Source: Paratinospora sagittata (taxonomy: Eukaryota > Streptophyta > Magnoliopsida > Ranunculales > Menispermaceae). From it: a DNA stretch of 64,000 nt. Within the stretch, counting starts at the first letter, position 1; every line of letters begins with the position of its first letter. The notes beneath the pieces were generated by a model. That model saw only the letters and a list, made by a program, of their open reading frames with translations. It was not told where the DNA came from and did no database searches. Positions 44,501 through 56,300 of this stretch are shown piece after piece. The DNA is taken from contig CM069598.1 of the NCBI GenBank assembly GCA_035771175.1, forward strand, positions 16,120,438 through 16,184,437. Reading direction: 5' to 3'. A program made the translations under genes and the position numbers.

Positions 44501-45115
44501 ACAAGTATTTACATGTACCTAATTGTTTAATGTGGATATTTTTTTTCTTGTTGCAGCTCAACATCCCATATCAAGTTGTTTCTATTGTTTCTTGTGCTTT
44601 GAATGATGCAGCTGCCAAGAAGTATGATTTGGAAGGATGGTTCCCTGCATCAAAGACGTACAGAGAGCTAGTATCCGGTTCAAACTGCGCAGATTATCAG
44701 TCCAGAAGGTTAGAAATCCGATACGGACAGAAAAAGGTTGGCTCTTTGGTTTCTCTATTCTTTCTTGTTGGTACAGCAGATTTTATGTCCAAGAACATTT
44801 TCAAACCATTACTGTTAGGTCCATTACTTTTAAATCATATCTTGGAAAGCTTCTGCAGATTTTTGGATGTTTACAAGCTTTTGTTGGTTTTGTTTGTGCA
44901 GTGCAATGAACAAGCAAAGCAATATGTTCACCTGTTGAACTCTACTCTGACAGCAACAGAGAGGACCATTTGCTGTATCCTTGAGAATTACCAGAAGGAA
45001 GACGGCATTGAGATTCCAGCTGCTTTACAGCCAGCCCTTCATGGGTGGCATTACCTTCCTCCCATTTCAGACCACCCCAGCCTCTAAATCAAAAGGAAAG
45101 AAATCTAAAGCCTAG
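41594..45115 (+). pseudogene. Cytosolic-type seryl-tRNA synthetase, frameshifted and lacking the motif 2 arginine
   Basis: The intact enzyme charges tRNA-Ser with serine. Exons: 41594-41726, 41860-41930, 42227-42387, 42503-42609, 43244-43437, 44050-44153, 44230-44413, 44557-44736 and 44902-45115, all with GT-AG borders. The N-terminal tRNA-binding helical arm begins MLDINLFREDKGHNPE; the class II core includes PFFMRKDIMAKCAQLAQF, TGEGDDKYLIATAEQP and the region after [17 protein letters not shown]. Three one-base faults break the frame: a missing base near 42331 (exon 3), an extra G in the run at 42528-42534 (exon 4), and an extra base near 45032-45038 (exon 9), which puts the Lys-rich SKGKKSKA tail out of frame. 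As written, translation stops early in exon 4. The invariant motif 2 arginine (F-R-x-E) is histidine (TCFHKEAG), and two other conserved positions differ (VSCALND, VSGSNC). Length without the faults would be near the usual 450 residues. I judge it a young pseudogene; assembly error cannot explain the His. Confidence 0.85.
42860..43065 (+). mobile_element. LINE 3' tail in intron 4 of the seryl-tRNA synthetase locus
   Basis: The plus strand reads VRLSDWLRGWSSIV near 42903-42944, the terminal signature of L1-type LINE ORF2, followed by a T-rich 3' UTR and an A-rich end (CAAAAAACTAAAAACAAAAACAAAAAC) near 43045-43073. It is 5'-truncated and dead. Confidence 0.6.
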
Positions 45116-45400
45116 AAATCAAAAGGGGATGTTTTAATTTTTTTACATCCTTTTTTGTTTATTTTTAATTTTTTGTACGAGGATTTTGAGATGATTTATC
45201 AATTAATGTTATAAATGGTTTATTTAACTCAAGTCCCTGGGCGTGCTTGAGGTATTATAATCTGTATGCGTGTCTAGTGTATGTTCATCAGTTCATGATC
45301 CAGCTAGAAAACATTATTTAATGTGTTCAGGAAATGATGTAGTATAGTAAGTATTAACATTGATAACTATTACATTGATTCTTGAATAAAACTGGTTATG
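45116..45400 (+). other. 3' flank of the seryl-tRNA synthetase locus
   Basis: A T-rich 3' UTR-like region with AATTAATGTTATAAATGG near 45200-45218. No further coding sequence. Confidence 0.45.
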
Positions 45401-45402
45401 CT

Positions 45403-45610
45403 TATGGTCCGTTTGGGAGAGTTTTTTCAAAGTATTGTTTTGATAAGTGATTTTAAGAAAAGCGCCTTTGAAAAAAATTAGCTTCTTTCAGTTTCTTTTA
45501 AAAGCAGATTTTTTTTTACCGTAATTTATATTAAAGTAGGTGTTTTCAAACATATCTAAAAAAATATTTTTTGAAGCATAAACATTTTGGAAAAGCTTTT
45601 CCAGTCTAAA
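45403..45610. mobile_element. MITE-like element, copy 1
   Basis: It begins GGTCCGTTTGGGAGAGTTTTTTCAAAG, matching the inverted ends of the related copies at 49470 and 61886. The internal part has the same AAAGTG/AAAAGC..TTTT strings. The right end (GGAAAAGCTTTTCC) is less clear. Confidence 0.5.
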
Positions 45611-46609
45611 TCCAAGTGAAAACCTGATATTTTTTTATTTAAATACAGCCCTTTGATTCAACAAGTAAGCTTAAAATAAGAATCAATTTATATTAAAAAA
45701 AAGTTTAAACAGAATCAAAATAATAATTATTATTTTTGTTTTGATTTTGTTTTTAATCCAACTAGAATGAAATTAAAAATGATAAGTGTACAATATAATT
45801 TCAACATACATCCTTGTATTGTATATTAAATGCTCTTGAATCATTTATGGATGCTTGATTCGACGACACCCAATATACGTAGTGGGCCATGTGCTAAAAA
45901 ATAAGTATTGATCAATGGCATTCCTTTAAATTTTTTTTTATGGTTCTACCCTTCATAGAGTATAAGTCCTTAAAAATTATCAGTATTTAATGCTAGTTGA
46001 CATATAATCTCTATATCTAAATTGATAATAATGACATATTTGCTTGTAAGAATATTTTGTTGATAATGTTTCTTTTTTTCTTTCAATCACCTAACTTTTC
46101 TTTTTATCAATTTTCTTCAATTAAACTCCACAAGTGCATAGGGGTTTATATATAATATAACTTGCATATCAAGAAAGATCGAGCACAGGCTGTACAGCAT
46201 CTTGAATGGCCCCACATGACAAATTTCTAAAGAATAATTCATTAGATACAAACTACCCGATATTAACTAATGTTAAAGAAGAGACTATACTTTATATAAG
46301 AAAAATATGAAAGTTTCCATTATGTATATACATTTTTTTTTATTTTTTTTTTATATGCTAACCCGAGGATGCTGGGCCTAAAGAAATTAGAACCTTTCAA
46401 TAGGGCAAAAAATATGAGTACAATGACGAGAGACATAAAGGGCCCAGATAGAGACATGCGAACCAACTATCGTTATCCCGCTCCTAACTTTTATTAGAAG
46501 TGAAAATTTTTTCACTTATTTATAAGGAAAGAGACTCGAACTCAAGACTCGAACTCAAGACTTAGTGAAAAGATTCGGATGCAACAGTTGAAGTTAGTCA
46601 AGGTTTGCA
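45611..46609. other. Intergenic, no gene seen
   Basis: AT-rich DNA without a supportable gene. A tract near 46370-46590 contains an exact tandem copy of GACTCGAACTCAA and looks like an old dispersed repeat. Confidence 0.45.
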
Positions 46610-46918
46610 TGTATATAAATATTATTACCGAATTTATCTCCTAATTATATGATATGGAGATTATTGCCACATTTATCTCCTAATTATATGATATGAAAAT
46701 TTGTATATAATTAGCATATTTCTAGATATTAGCAGAATATTGTCGGATTTATCTTATTACCGGATTTATCTTCTAATTATATGATATGTTTCTATAATTA
46801 GGAGATTTGTATGTAACTAGAATAGCTTATATATATATGTTAGACATGTAATCAAGAATAGCTCAATATACAGAAAAAATCTTTTTCTAATATTCTCATC
46901 TCTGTATCGTTTTCTTTA
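46610..46918 (+). repeat. LTR of the truncated Copia element
   Basis: It starts TGTATATAAATATTATTACC. It contains two or three diverged repeats of the block TTATCTCCTAATTATATGATATG. The 3' border is set by the primer-binding site right after TTTCTTTATA; the terminal CA is not evident, so the right edge is approximate. Confidence 0.65.
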
Positions 46919-47439
46919 TAGTATCAGAGCCAAACCGTTGGTTGAAGAAACTTTGCCGCGTTGCAGCGTTTATATTACTGTGCGCGTCAATTTCAACATT
47001 TCCATCTGCGACAACCTCAGCAGTTTCCTCGCATCAGCGACGAAATCCCCTTCAAACCCTCATCTCTTTTCTTCTCCTCCGGCGGACTACTACTACTGAT
47101 CAATCCGTCCAGCCGATCTCTGCTTAGACTCATCAACTTGTCTCCGATCGACACATGCCTGAACTCCGTCGACTGTACAAACCGCCGGAAAAAAATCCGT
47201 TCTTGCAGGAATCTTTGGCCGTCAAGAACTCTCTGCTGAAGTTCTTCCTCGCCGGATCATTGGAAACTACTACAGTTTCTAGAAATCTGAATGGAGTTGC
47301 AGAAGAGATTATTGTTAGAGGTGAAGATGAGATTTTAGTAAGTTGAGCTAAGGATCTCCGAAGCGCCATTGGCGAACATAACAGAAGAGAGGCTGCGGTT
47401 ACCGTGAGTTGGAAACAAATCTCAAAACCATATATCTTG

Positions 47440-47610
47440 CCTTTAATTCTATATCTTGCCTTTAATTCATATCTTGTCGGTTACCGTGAGTTGTTTATTA
47501 AAACAAATCTCACAAGCATATATCTTGCCTATCTTCTCGGTTACCGTGAGTTGTTTATTAAAACAAATCTCACAAGCATATATCTTGCCTTTAATTCATA
47601 TCTTATTTTA
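47440..47610. repeat. Tandem duplications in the truncated Copia leader
   Basis: CGGTTACCGTGAGTTGTTTATTAAAACAAATCTCACAAGCATATATCTTGCCT occurs twice in succession (period about 60 bp), next to repeated ATATCTTGCCTTTAATTC. Short ORFs across it are artefacts. Confidence 0.85.
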
Positions 47611-47672
47611 TTAAAGGGGAGCATCATATCTTATCTTATTAAAGGAGTGGTATTATTTTTATTCTGTCAAAA

Positions 47673-48887
47673 ATGGCCGAAATAGTTTCATTCAACACGG
47701 ACAGTTCTACTGTTCCGTCATCTTCTTCTGATGTCAATTCGAATCAGCGATTATGCTCGGTTAAATTGAATGATTTTAATTATCTTCCTTGGTCGAGGGC
47801 AGTGACATTAGCTCTTGGTGGGAGATCACAGATTGATTTTATCGATGGGAGCAATGCCGCTCCGGATGTCAAGTCTGCTCAATACAAGGCTTGGTTTGCT
47901 AATGATCAGATGGTCCAATCGTGGTAGCTTAATACGATGGAGCCACATATTGCTGAGATTTTCAGTTATTCCGACTCGGCTGCGGATTTATGGAGTGCCG
48001 TAAAAGAGTTTTATGGAAATCATAATAATTCTACACGGGTGTTCCAACTCAAGAAGGATATTGCCTCTTTCCAACAAGAAGGTAAACCTTTTGTTCAGTT
48101 TCTTAGTAGCATGAAGACCATGTGACCACATACCACTGACTCGGCAATCTTGTTGAAAAGGGCTGAGGAAGACAAGATTTTCCAGTTGTTGACAAATCTA
48201 ACCCCAGATTATGAAGATCTTTGTAGTCGCATTCTCATAAATTCTGAGTTGCCGACATTTGCAAGTGTTTGTGCTACTATCTAACGTGAAGAAACACGAA
48301 AAAGGGTTATGTCCGTAAAAATTAAATCAGATATGTCTGACACACGAGCCTATATTTCCACTCAACGACGTCCAGATAACAGAAGGAACAAGGCTAGAAG
48401 GAATGAATTGAAGTGTAGCCATTGTAGCAACATTGGCCATACCGGGGATAGATGTTGGATTCTTCACCCAGACCTCAAACCCAAGTTTGCAAACAAAGGA
48501 GGCCCGAAACGTGGTTCATTCTCTGGATATCAAGCCAATCTTGTATCTGCACCACCATCTGATGGGTTATCTATGTTTACTTCTAGTCCTATAAATCTTA
48601 TCAATGAGTTTGCTACTTACATTCAGGCCAAACACGATGCTGTTGACAAGAATGAGATTGGTAATTCTTCGACATTGCTTAGTCAATTTGCGAGATTTCT
48701 TGCTGAAAATAAGAACTTGTCTTCTGAAGATGTGTCAGGTATATTTAATGCTGTTTCTCTCGCTCTTAATATTAGTAATGTGCATGATTATTGGGTTATA
48801 GATTCGGGTGCCACTGATCATGTAACTAATATCTCTAGAAATATGCTAATTATATACAAATTTCCATATCATATAATTAGGAGATAA
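47673..48887 (+). pseudogene. Copia gag and start of protease, with three premature stops
   Basis: One continuous frame interrupted by in-frame stops at 47925-47927 (TAG), 48123-48125 (TGA) and about 48282 (TAA). The gag begins MAEIVSFNTDSSTVPSSSSD and contains LNDFNYLPWSRAVTLALGGR, LWSAVKEFYGNHNNSTRVF and FQLKKDIASF, a UBN2-type Copia gag. A zinc knuckle C-X2-C-X4-H-X4-C (CSHCSNIGHTGDRC) is followed by the protease active-site motif VIDSGATDHVT at about 48796-48828. The last residues (SRNMLIIYKF onward) are encoded by the inverted LTR and are foreign to the family. No frameshift is needed, so the stops arose by single substitutions. Confidence 0.85.
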
Positions 48888-48949
48888 ATCTGGCAATAAT
48901 CTCATATCATATAATTATGAGATAAATCCGGCAATAAATATTTATACAC
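48828..48949 (-). repeat. Inverted partial LTR copy at the end of the truncated Copia
   Basis: The reverse complement of 46610-46732, about 90 percent by eye. The outer end AATATTTATACACA is the complement of the LTR start TGTATATAAATATT. Confidence 0.85.
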
Positions 48950-49469
48950 AATAATTAAATAGATTCCAAGGCCACATGTATGTCCTTGAATTGGTACATT
49001 GGCATAAATATAATAATTGTAGGAACAGGGTCACTCAAGACGGTGATAATAGGATTGTTCCATGTGATTAATCATATAATATGTGATTTGAATATTTTAT
49101 TTTTTGACCATATATTAATTGCGATTAAATGTTTGTAGAAATGGTATGATGAACGCCAAAGTTATTAGTCTTCGGATAGTACACATTTAATGTCCTTGAA
49201 AAGTGCATGTCCATCTAGTTTGATATCAAAATGTTAATTAGATTAATGTATACCTAATCGACAACCACGATTTACTTATAAAATTAAGGTCATGGAACAT
49301 CAAATCTTGAGACTAACAATCTCTCTTTTAGTTGTTAATTTCCGTGAAATAAAGCTCAAGAACATGTTACATGCAAAAAAAAAAAAAGTTAATCAGGGTA
49401 GTATTGGTTAATTATAAACCCTAATACGTGAAGATAAATTTCTTTCGACGAGGTCTCGAATTTGGTCAT
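48950..49469. other. Intergenic, no gene seen
   Basis: AT-rich DNA without a supportable gene. Confidence 0.45.
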
Positions 49470-49640
49470 GTTTGGGATAACTTTTTTAAAGTGCTTTTGT
49501 TTCAAATACACTTTTAAAAGTGTTTGGTAACACTATGGTAGGAAAAAATATTTTTTAGTTTTTAGAAAAAGTTGAGAAAGACCAGCATTTTTTAAAAACG
49601 CTTTTAAAAAAATACTTTTAGAAAAACTCTCCCAACATAG
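49470..49640. mobile_element. MITE-like element, copy 2
   Basis: Inverted ends ATGTTTGGGATAACTTTTTT (left) and ATGTTGGGAGAGTTTTTC (right, reverse complement), with internal AAAGTGCTTTT, ACACTTTTAAAAGTGTTTGG and AAAACGCTTTTAAAA blocks. Size about 170 bp. Same family as the copies at 45403 and 61886. Confidence 0.65.
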
Positions 49641-49984
49641 AGTGTTTGAAGGGTCCACATAGATAGAGTGACGTGTATATAAGACTATCCAGCAATACCA
49701 CATCAATTTTTTTTTTAATTTTAAAGCTCTAGGTAACATGTCACAAAAAGTGATTGTATACTTAGATAAAATGTCTAATATGTAACTCAAAATTTACACT
49801 TTTTTTTTTTGTAATAAAAAGATAAAGGGATAAGTAATGAATAGAAAAAGTGATATCATGATTGTTAATAAAAATCATTATCATGATAGGTTGAGAGGTT
49901 ATTCAAAAGAAAAAAAAAATCATTATGATTATTCTTTTTTTTAATATTTGCAAGGGAGCAACTAAACATACCACAAATCTTAAT

Positions 49985-51640
49985 GTTCATACCATATCTC
50001 AATTTTTTTTTTTTTTTTTTTTGCCTAAGACACCCTTGTATGATTTATCTAAATTACCCTCAAATTAATTTTATTTCCACTTAACCCTATCTTTGCTAAA
50101 TTTACCTCATCATAAATCTCTACACTATTCATCATCTTCATCCCAAAAATCCTAAACTCTTCATCTTCATCCCATAGACCCTAAACCATTATTCCGTTAT
50201 AATGTTCCTACAACTATCTTCATACCCTTCTTTCCCTAAACACTCTTTATAAGATTTTACCGTCATTTTTGAGGTATTTTTTAGTAGTTTCCTCAAATGT
50301 GTAGAAACCTCAAAGTAATAAAAACATTCGATCTTCACACCATTTGAAAAACATAATGGCGGATGATTCAAGTTGGGACGAAGTTTAGCAATCTTTGATG
50401 AGTTTTTTGCGATTTTTTTTGTGTTTTTTTGTGTGTACTCTGAGTTTCAAATGAAAAAAATCGTCATCGGTTCGGTCAGGTCCAACTGAATCTATGACAA
50501 CAGGTTTAGTTGGCCCTGACCGAACCTATTCTTTGGGTTCGATCGGACCCGACTGAACCTTATATTTTCGAGTTTTTTTGAGGGGATGACCCCTCTAGTA
50601 AGTTATGGTGGTCGTTTGACTTGTTTGTTAATGTTTTTATAGTTTTCGATGCAACTTGTATGCCAACCCACCGTTAACCCCTGTGGTGCTCCCTATCGGT
50701 GGTAAACGGTACACCGATGCTCAAATGAAGTCGAAGGTACGTCGAAATGGGCTCATGTCGCTTCAAGGGCCATAAATATATAATTACTACACGAATATTC
50801 TTAAAAACAACAAAAAATATGAGGTTCGGTGGGACAAGACTGAACTTGTGTATAAGGTTCAGTACTGTCCAATCGAACCTACGCATTAGGTTCGGCCATG
50901 TCTTACAGAACCTTATATTTTTAGTTTTTTCAAGAATATTCGTGTGATAATTATACATTGATGGCCCTTGAAGCGACATAAACCCATTTTGAAGTACCTT
51001 CCATTTCATTTGAGCCTCGGTGTACCGTTTGCCACCGATAGACTGCTCTACGGAGATTAACGGTGCGTTAGCATACAAGTTGCATCAAAAACACCAACAA
51101 ACAAGTTAGACCACCATCATAACTTACTAGAGGGGTCATCTCCTAAAAAAAACCTGAAAATATAAGGTTCGGTCGGGTTCGACCGAATCTAATGCATAGG
51201 TTCGGTCGGGGTCGACTGAACCTGTTGTTATAGATTTGGTAGGACCTGACCGAACCTGCTGCCATAGGTTCGGGCACGCAGGCTCGAATTGATAACGATT
51301 TTTTTCATTTAAAACCCAGAATACATATAAAAAATATACAAAAAATTTGTCAAAAAGCTCGATTTGAAGGTGCTTTGAGTTATGGTTTGTTTGACAATTT
51401 TTTGGACGAAATGGTTCGTATCGAAGAAGAAGAAGAAGAAGAAGAAGAAGAAGAAAAACGACAATGACGCAGAGTTTGAAAAACGACAATGGCGGAATCG
51501 AGCTTAAAGAAACAGTAATGACGAAAATAGAATAGGGTTTGACGGTTTTTTTTTTTTTGGTTTGAATCAGTAATTTTTTTTCTTTTTAAAATTAAGGGTT
51601 ATTTTAGGAAGTGTTAGACATTTTTTTAGAATAAAAAAAG
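49985..51640. mobile_element. Large fold-back element with long inverted arms
   Basis: A long imperfect palindrome centred near 50862. Clear pairs: GACCCCTCTAGTAAGTTATGG (50588-50608) with CATAACTTACTAGAGGGGTC (about 51118-51137), CTTCAAGGGCCAT (left) with ATGGCCCTTGAAG (right), and repeated GGTTCGGTC.GG..C.ACTGAACC units on both arms out to about 50470 and 51290. Weaker similarity reaches the T-run at 50006-50030 (left) and AAGTGTTAGACATTTTTTTAG near 51610-51630 (right). No transposase is visible. The open frames in both arms are mirror artefacts. A (GAA)n run at about 51426-51456 lies in the right arm. Confidence 0.75.
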
Positions 51641-53350
51641 TGAGCTACGGTAGAAAGAGTAAATATGGTAAGAGAAGTAATTATTGTAGTATATTTAGTT
51701 GTACCTATTTACAATTCCATTCTCAAGTCACAATAATGGAACAGACACACACAAACCCACCTCTGTGGAAGTCTCTTCCAAAACGAATGGAAATACGGGA
51801 TGAGAAGAAGTGGTGGCAAACAGCAAGTAGAAGAAGGAGAAGGCAAAAAAAGCACAAAGCACAAATCAAGCAACCGCCCAACCAATCCGAACCCGTGACC
51901 TAAAACCTAAGCTGTAATTATTCTCTCCAACCACCCTTTTCAATTTTAATTTAATTTATTTATTTGTTTTGATTTAATGTTCTTTGCTTTGTCTGGTATA
52001 TTTTTTGATTGATATTTTTCTTTGGTTGCTACGTTGGTTGGAGATTCATAAATAATTGATTGATCAGGAAAAGAAAAAAAGCAAGCAAGCAAGAAAGTTA
52101 GAAAGTTAGAAAGTTAGGGAGATTTTTCAAATGGGTTGTTCTTGTTATTATTATTATTGCCATCAATGTCTGAGATTAGCTCTGTGATTCCTCTCCTTTT
52201 TTTTAGGTGGGTTTCTTTCTGCATTTCCTTCTGGGTTTCTCTCCTTGCTTTTGCCTTTTTGGTTTTCTTTATTTTTTCATTTTTTGGGCTGTCTTTTAGA
52301 GGGTGGCGATCTGATGCTGGTGATTCTTCTCCAACCACCCTTTTCAATTTGAGTATTACATTTTGTGTTTTTTTTTGGTGGATTGGTGATCCCTTATTGG
52401 GATGAAATATTCTTGAAAACAGCGATACTGTTGAGTCATATAGAATAGTTTGAATGTGATTCATATCTAGTGATGAAAGAAAAGGAGGAGTTAAATCACC
52501 AAAGGAAAAAAAATAAAACCAGACATCAATAAAATAAACCATTCTTTGTTGAGTTGATTTATTTATTTTTTTCATTTTTTTGGTGCTGTTTTAAAGTAGT
52601 AGAGAAGTGGATCACGCGTGACCGGATTTGAGGAAGAAGCCCTGACTAACTCATTCCAGCAGCTGTGGTAAGTTGAGAGAAATTTATTGGCACAAGAGAA
52701 TCTATTAGTAGTTTAGGCGGTGTAATACTGATTTTTAATGCACTATGAAGGAGCACTATGGGACAAATGGATCAGTCTAAGAAAATTAAGAGAGAGGCTC
52801 AAAATCCCGATGAAAAGATCGTTTGGAGAGACGTGTTTTTGAGATAATATGTGTCCGTACATTACCAAGGAATGGCGGAAAAGGATTCGTGTTGTTACTC
52901 TAATATTTGTACTATGGAAGAGGTTATTGTGGTAGATCATTTTCAGGGTACAAAGATACATTTGATTAGTGTAGTATTTATTGGATGCTAATAAACTATA
53001 AGTTCCTAATTAGATTTTCAACTTGTTTTGGGGCTGCAAGTTTGTGAAGTAGGGATTTGCATGCCATATTTCCTTTATCAGGTTGATTTAGTGAATTTTG
53101 TTTAGCATACTAAACATTTGATGTATATCACATTTGATTTACGTTTTCGAATTTTTTCTATGACTATCTTTAAGATAATGATTTGTATTTTTGTTTCTAT
53201 TCATATGAATTGTTTACATGGCCACAATTTTGTTTAGATAAATATGCAATCCTGTTTATCATGTACAAAAGTCAAAGGGATACAGATTTTTTTTTTTCCT
53301 TTTGCTTTCTTCAGTTTGCTGAATAGACATATGGGCTGAAGAAATATGCT
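51641..53350 (+). promoter_or_regulatory. Promoter and 5' untranslated region of the TLC-domain gene
   Basis: A likely leader exon ends at 52667 with donor CAGCTGTG|GTAAGT. The matching acceptor TTTCTTCAG lies at 53306-53314, after a T-rich tract. The second leader exon (53315-53350) contains a minimal upstream ORF (ATGGGCTGA at about 53331-53339). CT-rich tracts at 52200-52290 and a triplet (TTA)n run near 52146 lie upstream. The transcription start is not resolved. Confidence 0.5.
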
Positions 53351-56300
53351 ATGATGCCAGTTTCTATGGAAGCAGTTATGGCGATCAGGTCTTATCAAAG
53401 TCAGGCTGAGACACTAGTTAAGGACTATTTGCTAGCGGATCCATTGATTCCATATACTTCAGTTCTTTGTGGTATTTTTGCCTGCAAGATGGTATGCTTC
53501 GTTTGCCTTCTTTTAAATCAATTTTAGAATTAGTCTCTGATTTAGTGTTGTCTAGGCGTAGTATAGGTACTTAAAGAATAATAGTCAGGTTTTTGGAAAT
53601 TTAAAGATGTTGCACTTATTTGACCACTATTCAAAAAGTTTGGAATTCTTTTATATTTTAAAGTACTATTTCATAACAGGTAATAAAAGGGGTTCGTATT
53701 ATCATTTTTTTTATACCTCTTTTTCTTTTTCAACAAACATAAATTAGTCTAGAATAAGATTGATTTGGGAAAATAAAAGTTATCAAAGAGACACATCCTT
53801 TGCGTGCGTGTTTTTTTTTTTTTTCCTTTTTTAATTCATAAATTACTCATTTTGTTTTTGTATACTAACCAAAAGTTCTTATTTATTATTTCTTGTTATT
53901 TGATGTTAGGGAATCAATTGTACAAGTTTATTATTTTTAGGTTATGATTATTGGGATATTGCTTATTGGTTTTTAGTTGAAGATCTTAAGAAAAGGTAAT
54001 TAGTGACAAGAATCCTGCTATTGCTGGGAAAGGACGATGTGTGCAGCCTTACCTCCATATTAAAGAGACTATTTCTAGATGATAATCCTCGTCAAAAATT
54101 AGGTCATAATTTTTTATGAGGTATTTAGATTTTATGGTCACAAGTCATGCCTAAAAGCCCAAATTAATAATGAAATATTTTCTTTTTATAAATTGGAAAA
54201 ATTTATACCATAGAAATTAGAGTTGCAACTTGCAAGTTGAGACATGGTAGTTGAAATCTGTGACATACTAAATTTTTTTTTGCTTTTTGTGATAATCTTG
54301 TAATTGCTTTATGAATTATAACATTTGAATTATGTTAAGAATTTTAATTGCTCTCTTTTGAATCATATAGTAAGTTGTAATATTTATAAATTCAAATAGG
54401 GATTCTTAAGTTCATGATTTCTTTACACATTAATATTTCATATTGTTTACTTTGCCATTTTATATCATATCTAAACTAATTATATATCAAATTTATTTAA
54501 TGTTGTTTCTCATATTGTTTACTTTGTCATTTTATATCGTATCTAAACTAATTATATATCAAATTTATTTAATTAAAAGTTTTCACTAAGATGTTATTAG
54601 TTCTTTGTCTATGTATTTTTTTTTGAAGTATACTTTTTCTTATTTTTGAAAAAGCCATGGGAGCATTTATTTTGGCTTACTGTGTATTTGTTTCAATTTT
54701 TTTGTATTTTGTCTTTCTTAAAATATCATATTTTCAAAATTAAAAATTCTGAAGACATTTTATATTATGGTTCCATTTTAACCTTGTGTAGCTGCCTAGT
54801 TGGTGATCATGATCATTATTTGTAAATTTGTAATTGCATCATGTGTAATGTCGACTTCTAGTGGTTCCTTCGTTCTTATTCTAGGTGTTATCGTTTGTTA
54901 TTACTCTGCCTCTACTTATATTTGTTTATTACATTATAAATAATTATTTTTTGTTGCCTAAGTGGCTAAGCTTTGCCTACCCACTTCCTATATGTAACTC
55001 AAATTGATTAGGCTAAATTGAAAAACACTAGCATAACTCCCATCTATGGTTGAAATGTTCATTAGGCCAACGATATTGTTTTATTCTCAGTATCTGAGAT
55101 TACATTCTATCCTATGCGAGGAGTGCATTTTGCATTAAGTAAATTTTCTTTGTTGTGTATGGTGCTTCACTTTTAAATCGAGTATGTACCACCTAGAAGA
55201 TCAAATATGTTGCATGATTTGGTGGTATTATAGTTTAGGTACATCATTTCTGTTTTATTATCTACTTGAACTGTTGTATTTATGAAAATACCATTCAACA
55301 CGGGATTTGTATGGATTGGTTTATTGGGTTTTGGAGATATTATGTTTAACACCTCTATGATGGAGAATGCTAAAACATGTTTCATGTCTTTGTCGAATAG
55401 TTCATTTGTTATTTCATTCTCACTGATGGTTTTTGTGGTTTACGGCTTCTTCACTGATGTTTACATTTGATTTGTTTTTTTCCTGCAGGCATATGAGCTC
55501 ACACAGTTGATTAGTTCATTTTATTTCAAAACTTATGCTGGGCTTACAAAAATCCAACGACTTGAGTGGAACAATCGGTCAGTATCAATAAGCTATTTCT
55601 GTTCATCATTTTGTTGTTTTGGTTACTCTATTTCTTACGTCATTACTTCTTTATTTGTACAGGGGTATTTCCACCCTCCATGCCGTATTTATCACTGTGA
55701 TATCTTTATACTTGGTTTTTTTCTCAGAATTATATTCTGATCAACCACTTGCTGGTCTTGTTCCATTTCGAAGTTCATCGCTTTCTACCTTTGCATTGGG
55801 AGTAAGAATTTTCTTTAAACAGTTTTTCGTCTTTTGATTTATATTTTGAAACTTTACATGATTTCAGATCATATTGGTATTGGCTTTTCTACTTTCCAAG
55901 TTGAAGTATTCAATGTTGTTGGACCATATACCGAGCATAAGACATGTCAATAATATTAATCTGGCCCGGTAAGACGTAGCATATGTTTGGTAGATATACC
56001 GACCTGTTATGTTCTTGACAGGCGAGACAGATTTGTCTAACCGGGCACGCAGCCCGAGCCCATGGTCTGTACTATCGACTAGATGAACGTTACAGTCACA
56101 ATGGATGGCAGGTCGGCAATAAAAGGTCTGCATAGCAGATCGGTGTCTAGCTTCAATGATTACGATCACTATATGTTGACCCGATAATAGACCAAATTTT
56201 CGTTATCAAGCCGCTTCAAGGAGAGACTACAGATCGACATACCGACCTGTAGTGATCTCCTACTCCGGAAGGGATGATGACGGAATGCCCGATCAGATAG

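Larger units (their letters stand above)
46610..48949 (+). mobile_element. Truncated Copia retrotransposon ending in an inverted copy of its own LTR
   Basis: Layout: an LTR of about 309 bp (46610-46918), a primer-binding site GTATCAGAGCC at 46921-46931, a leader with duplicated segments, gag with zinc knuckle, and the first residues of protease. At about 48828 the protease reading ends, and the reverse complement of 46610-46732 takes over (shared CTAATTATATGATATG, TATATAATTAGCATATTTCTAGA). Integrase, reverse transcriptase, RNase H and a direct 3' LTR are absent. The copy is dead. Confidence 0.82.

Noticed and set aside
50674..51489. Open frames in the fold-back element (50674-51078, 51136-51489)
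   Set aside because: Both arms give mirror-image frames with no domain; (GAA)n accounts for the Leu run.
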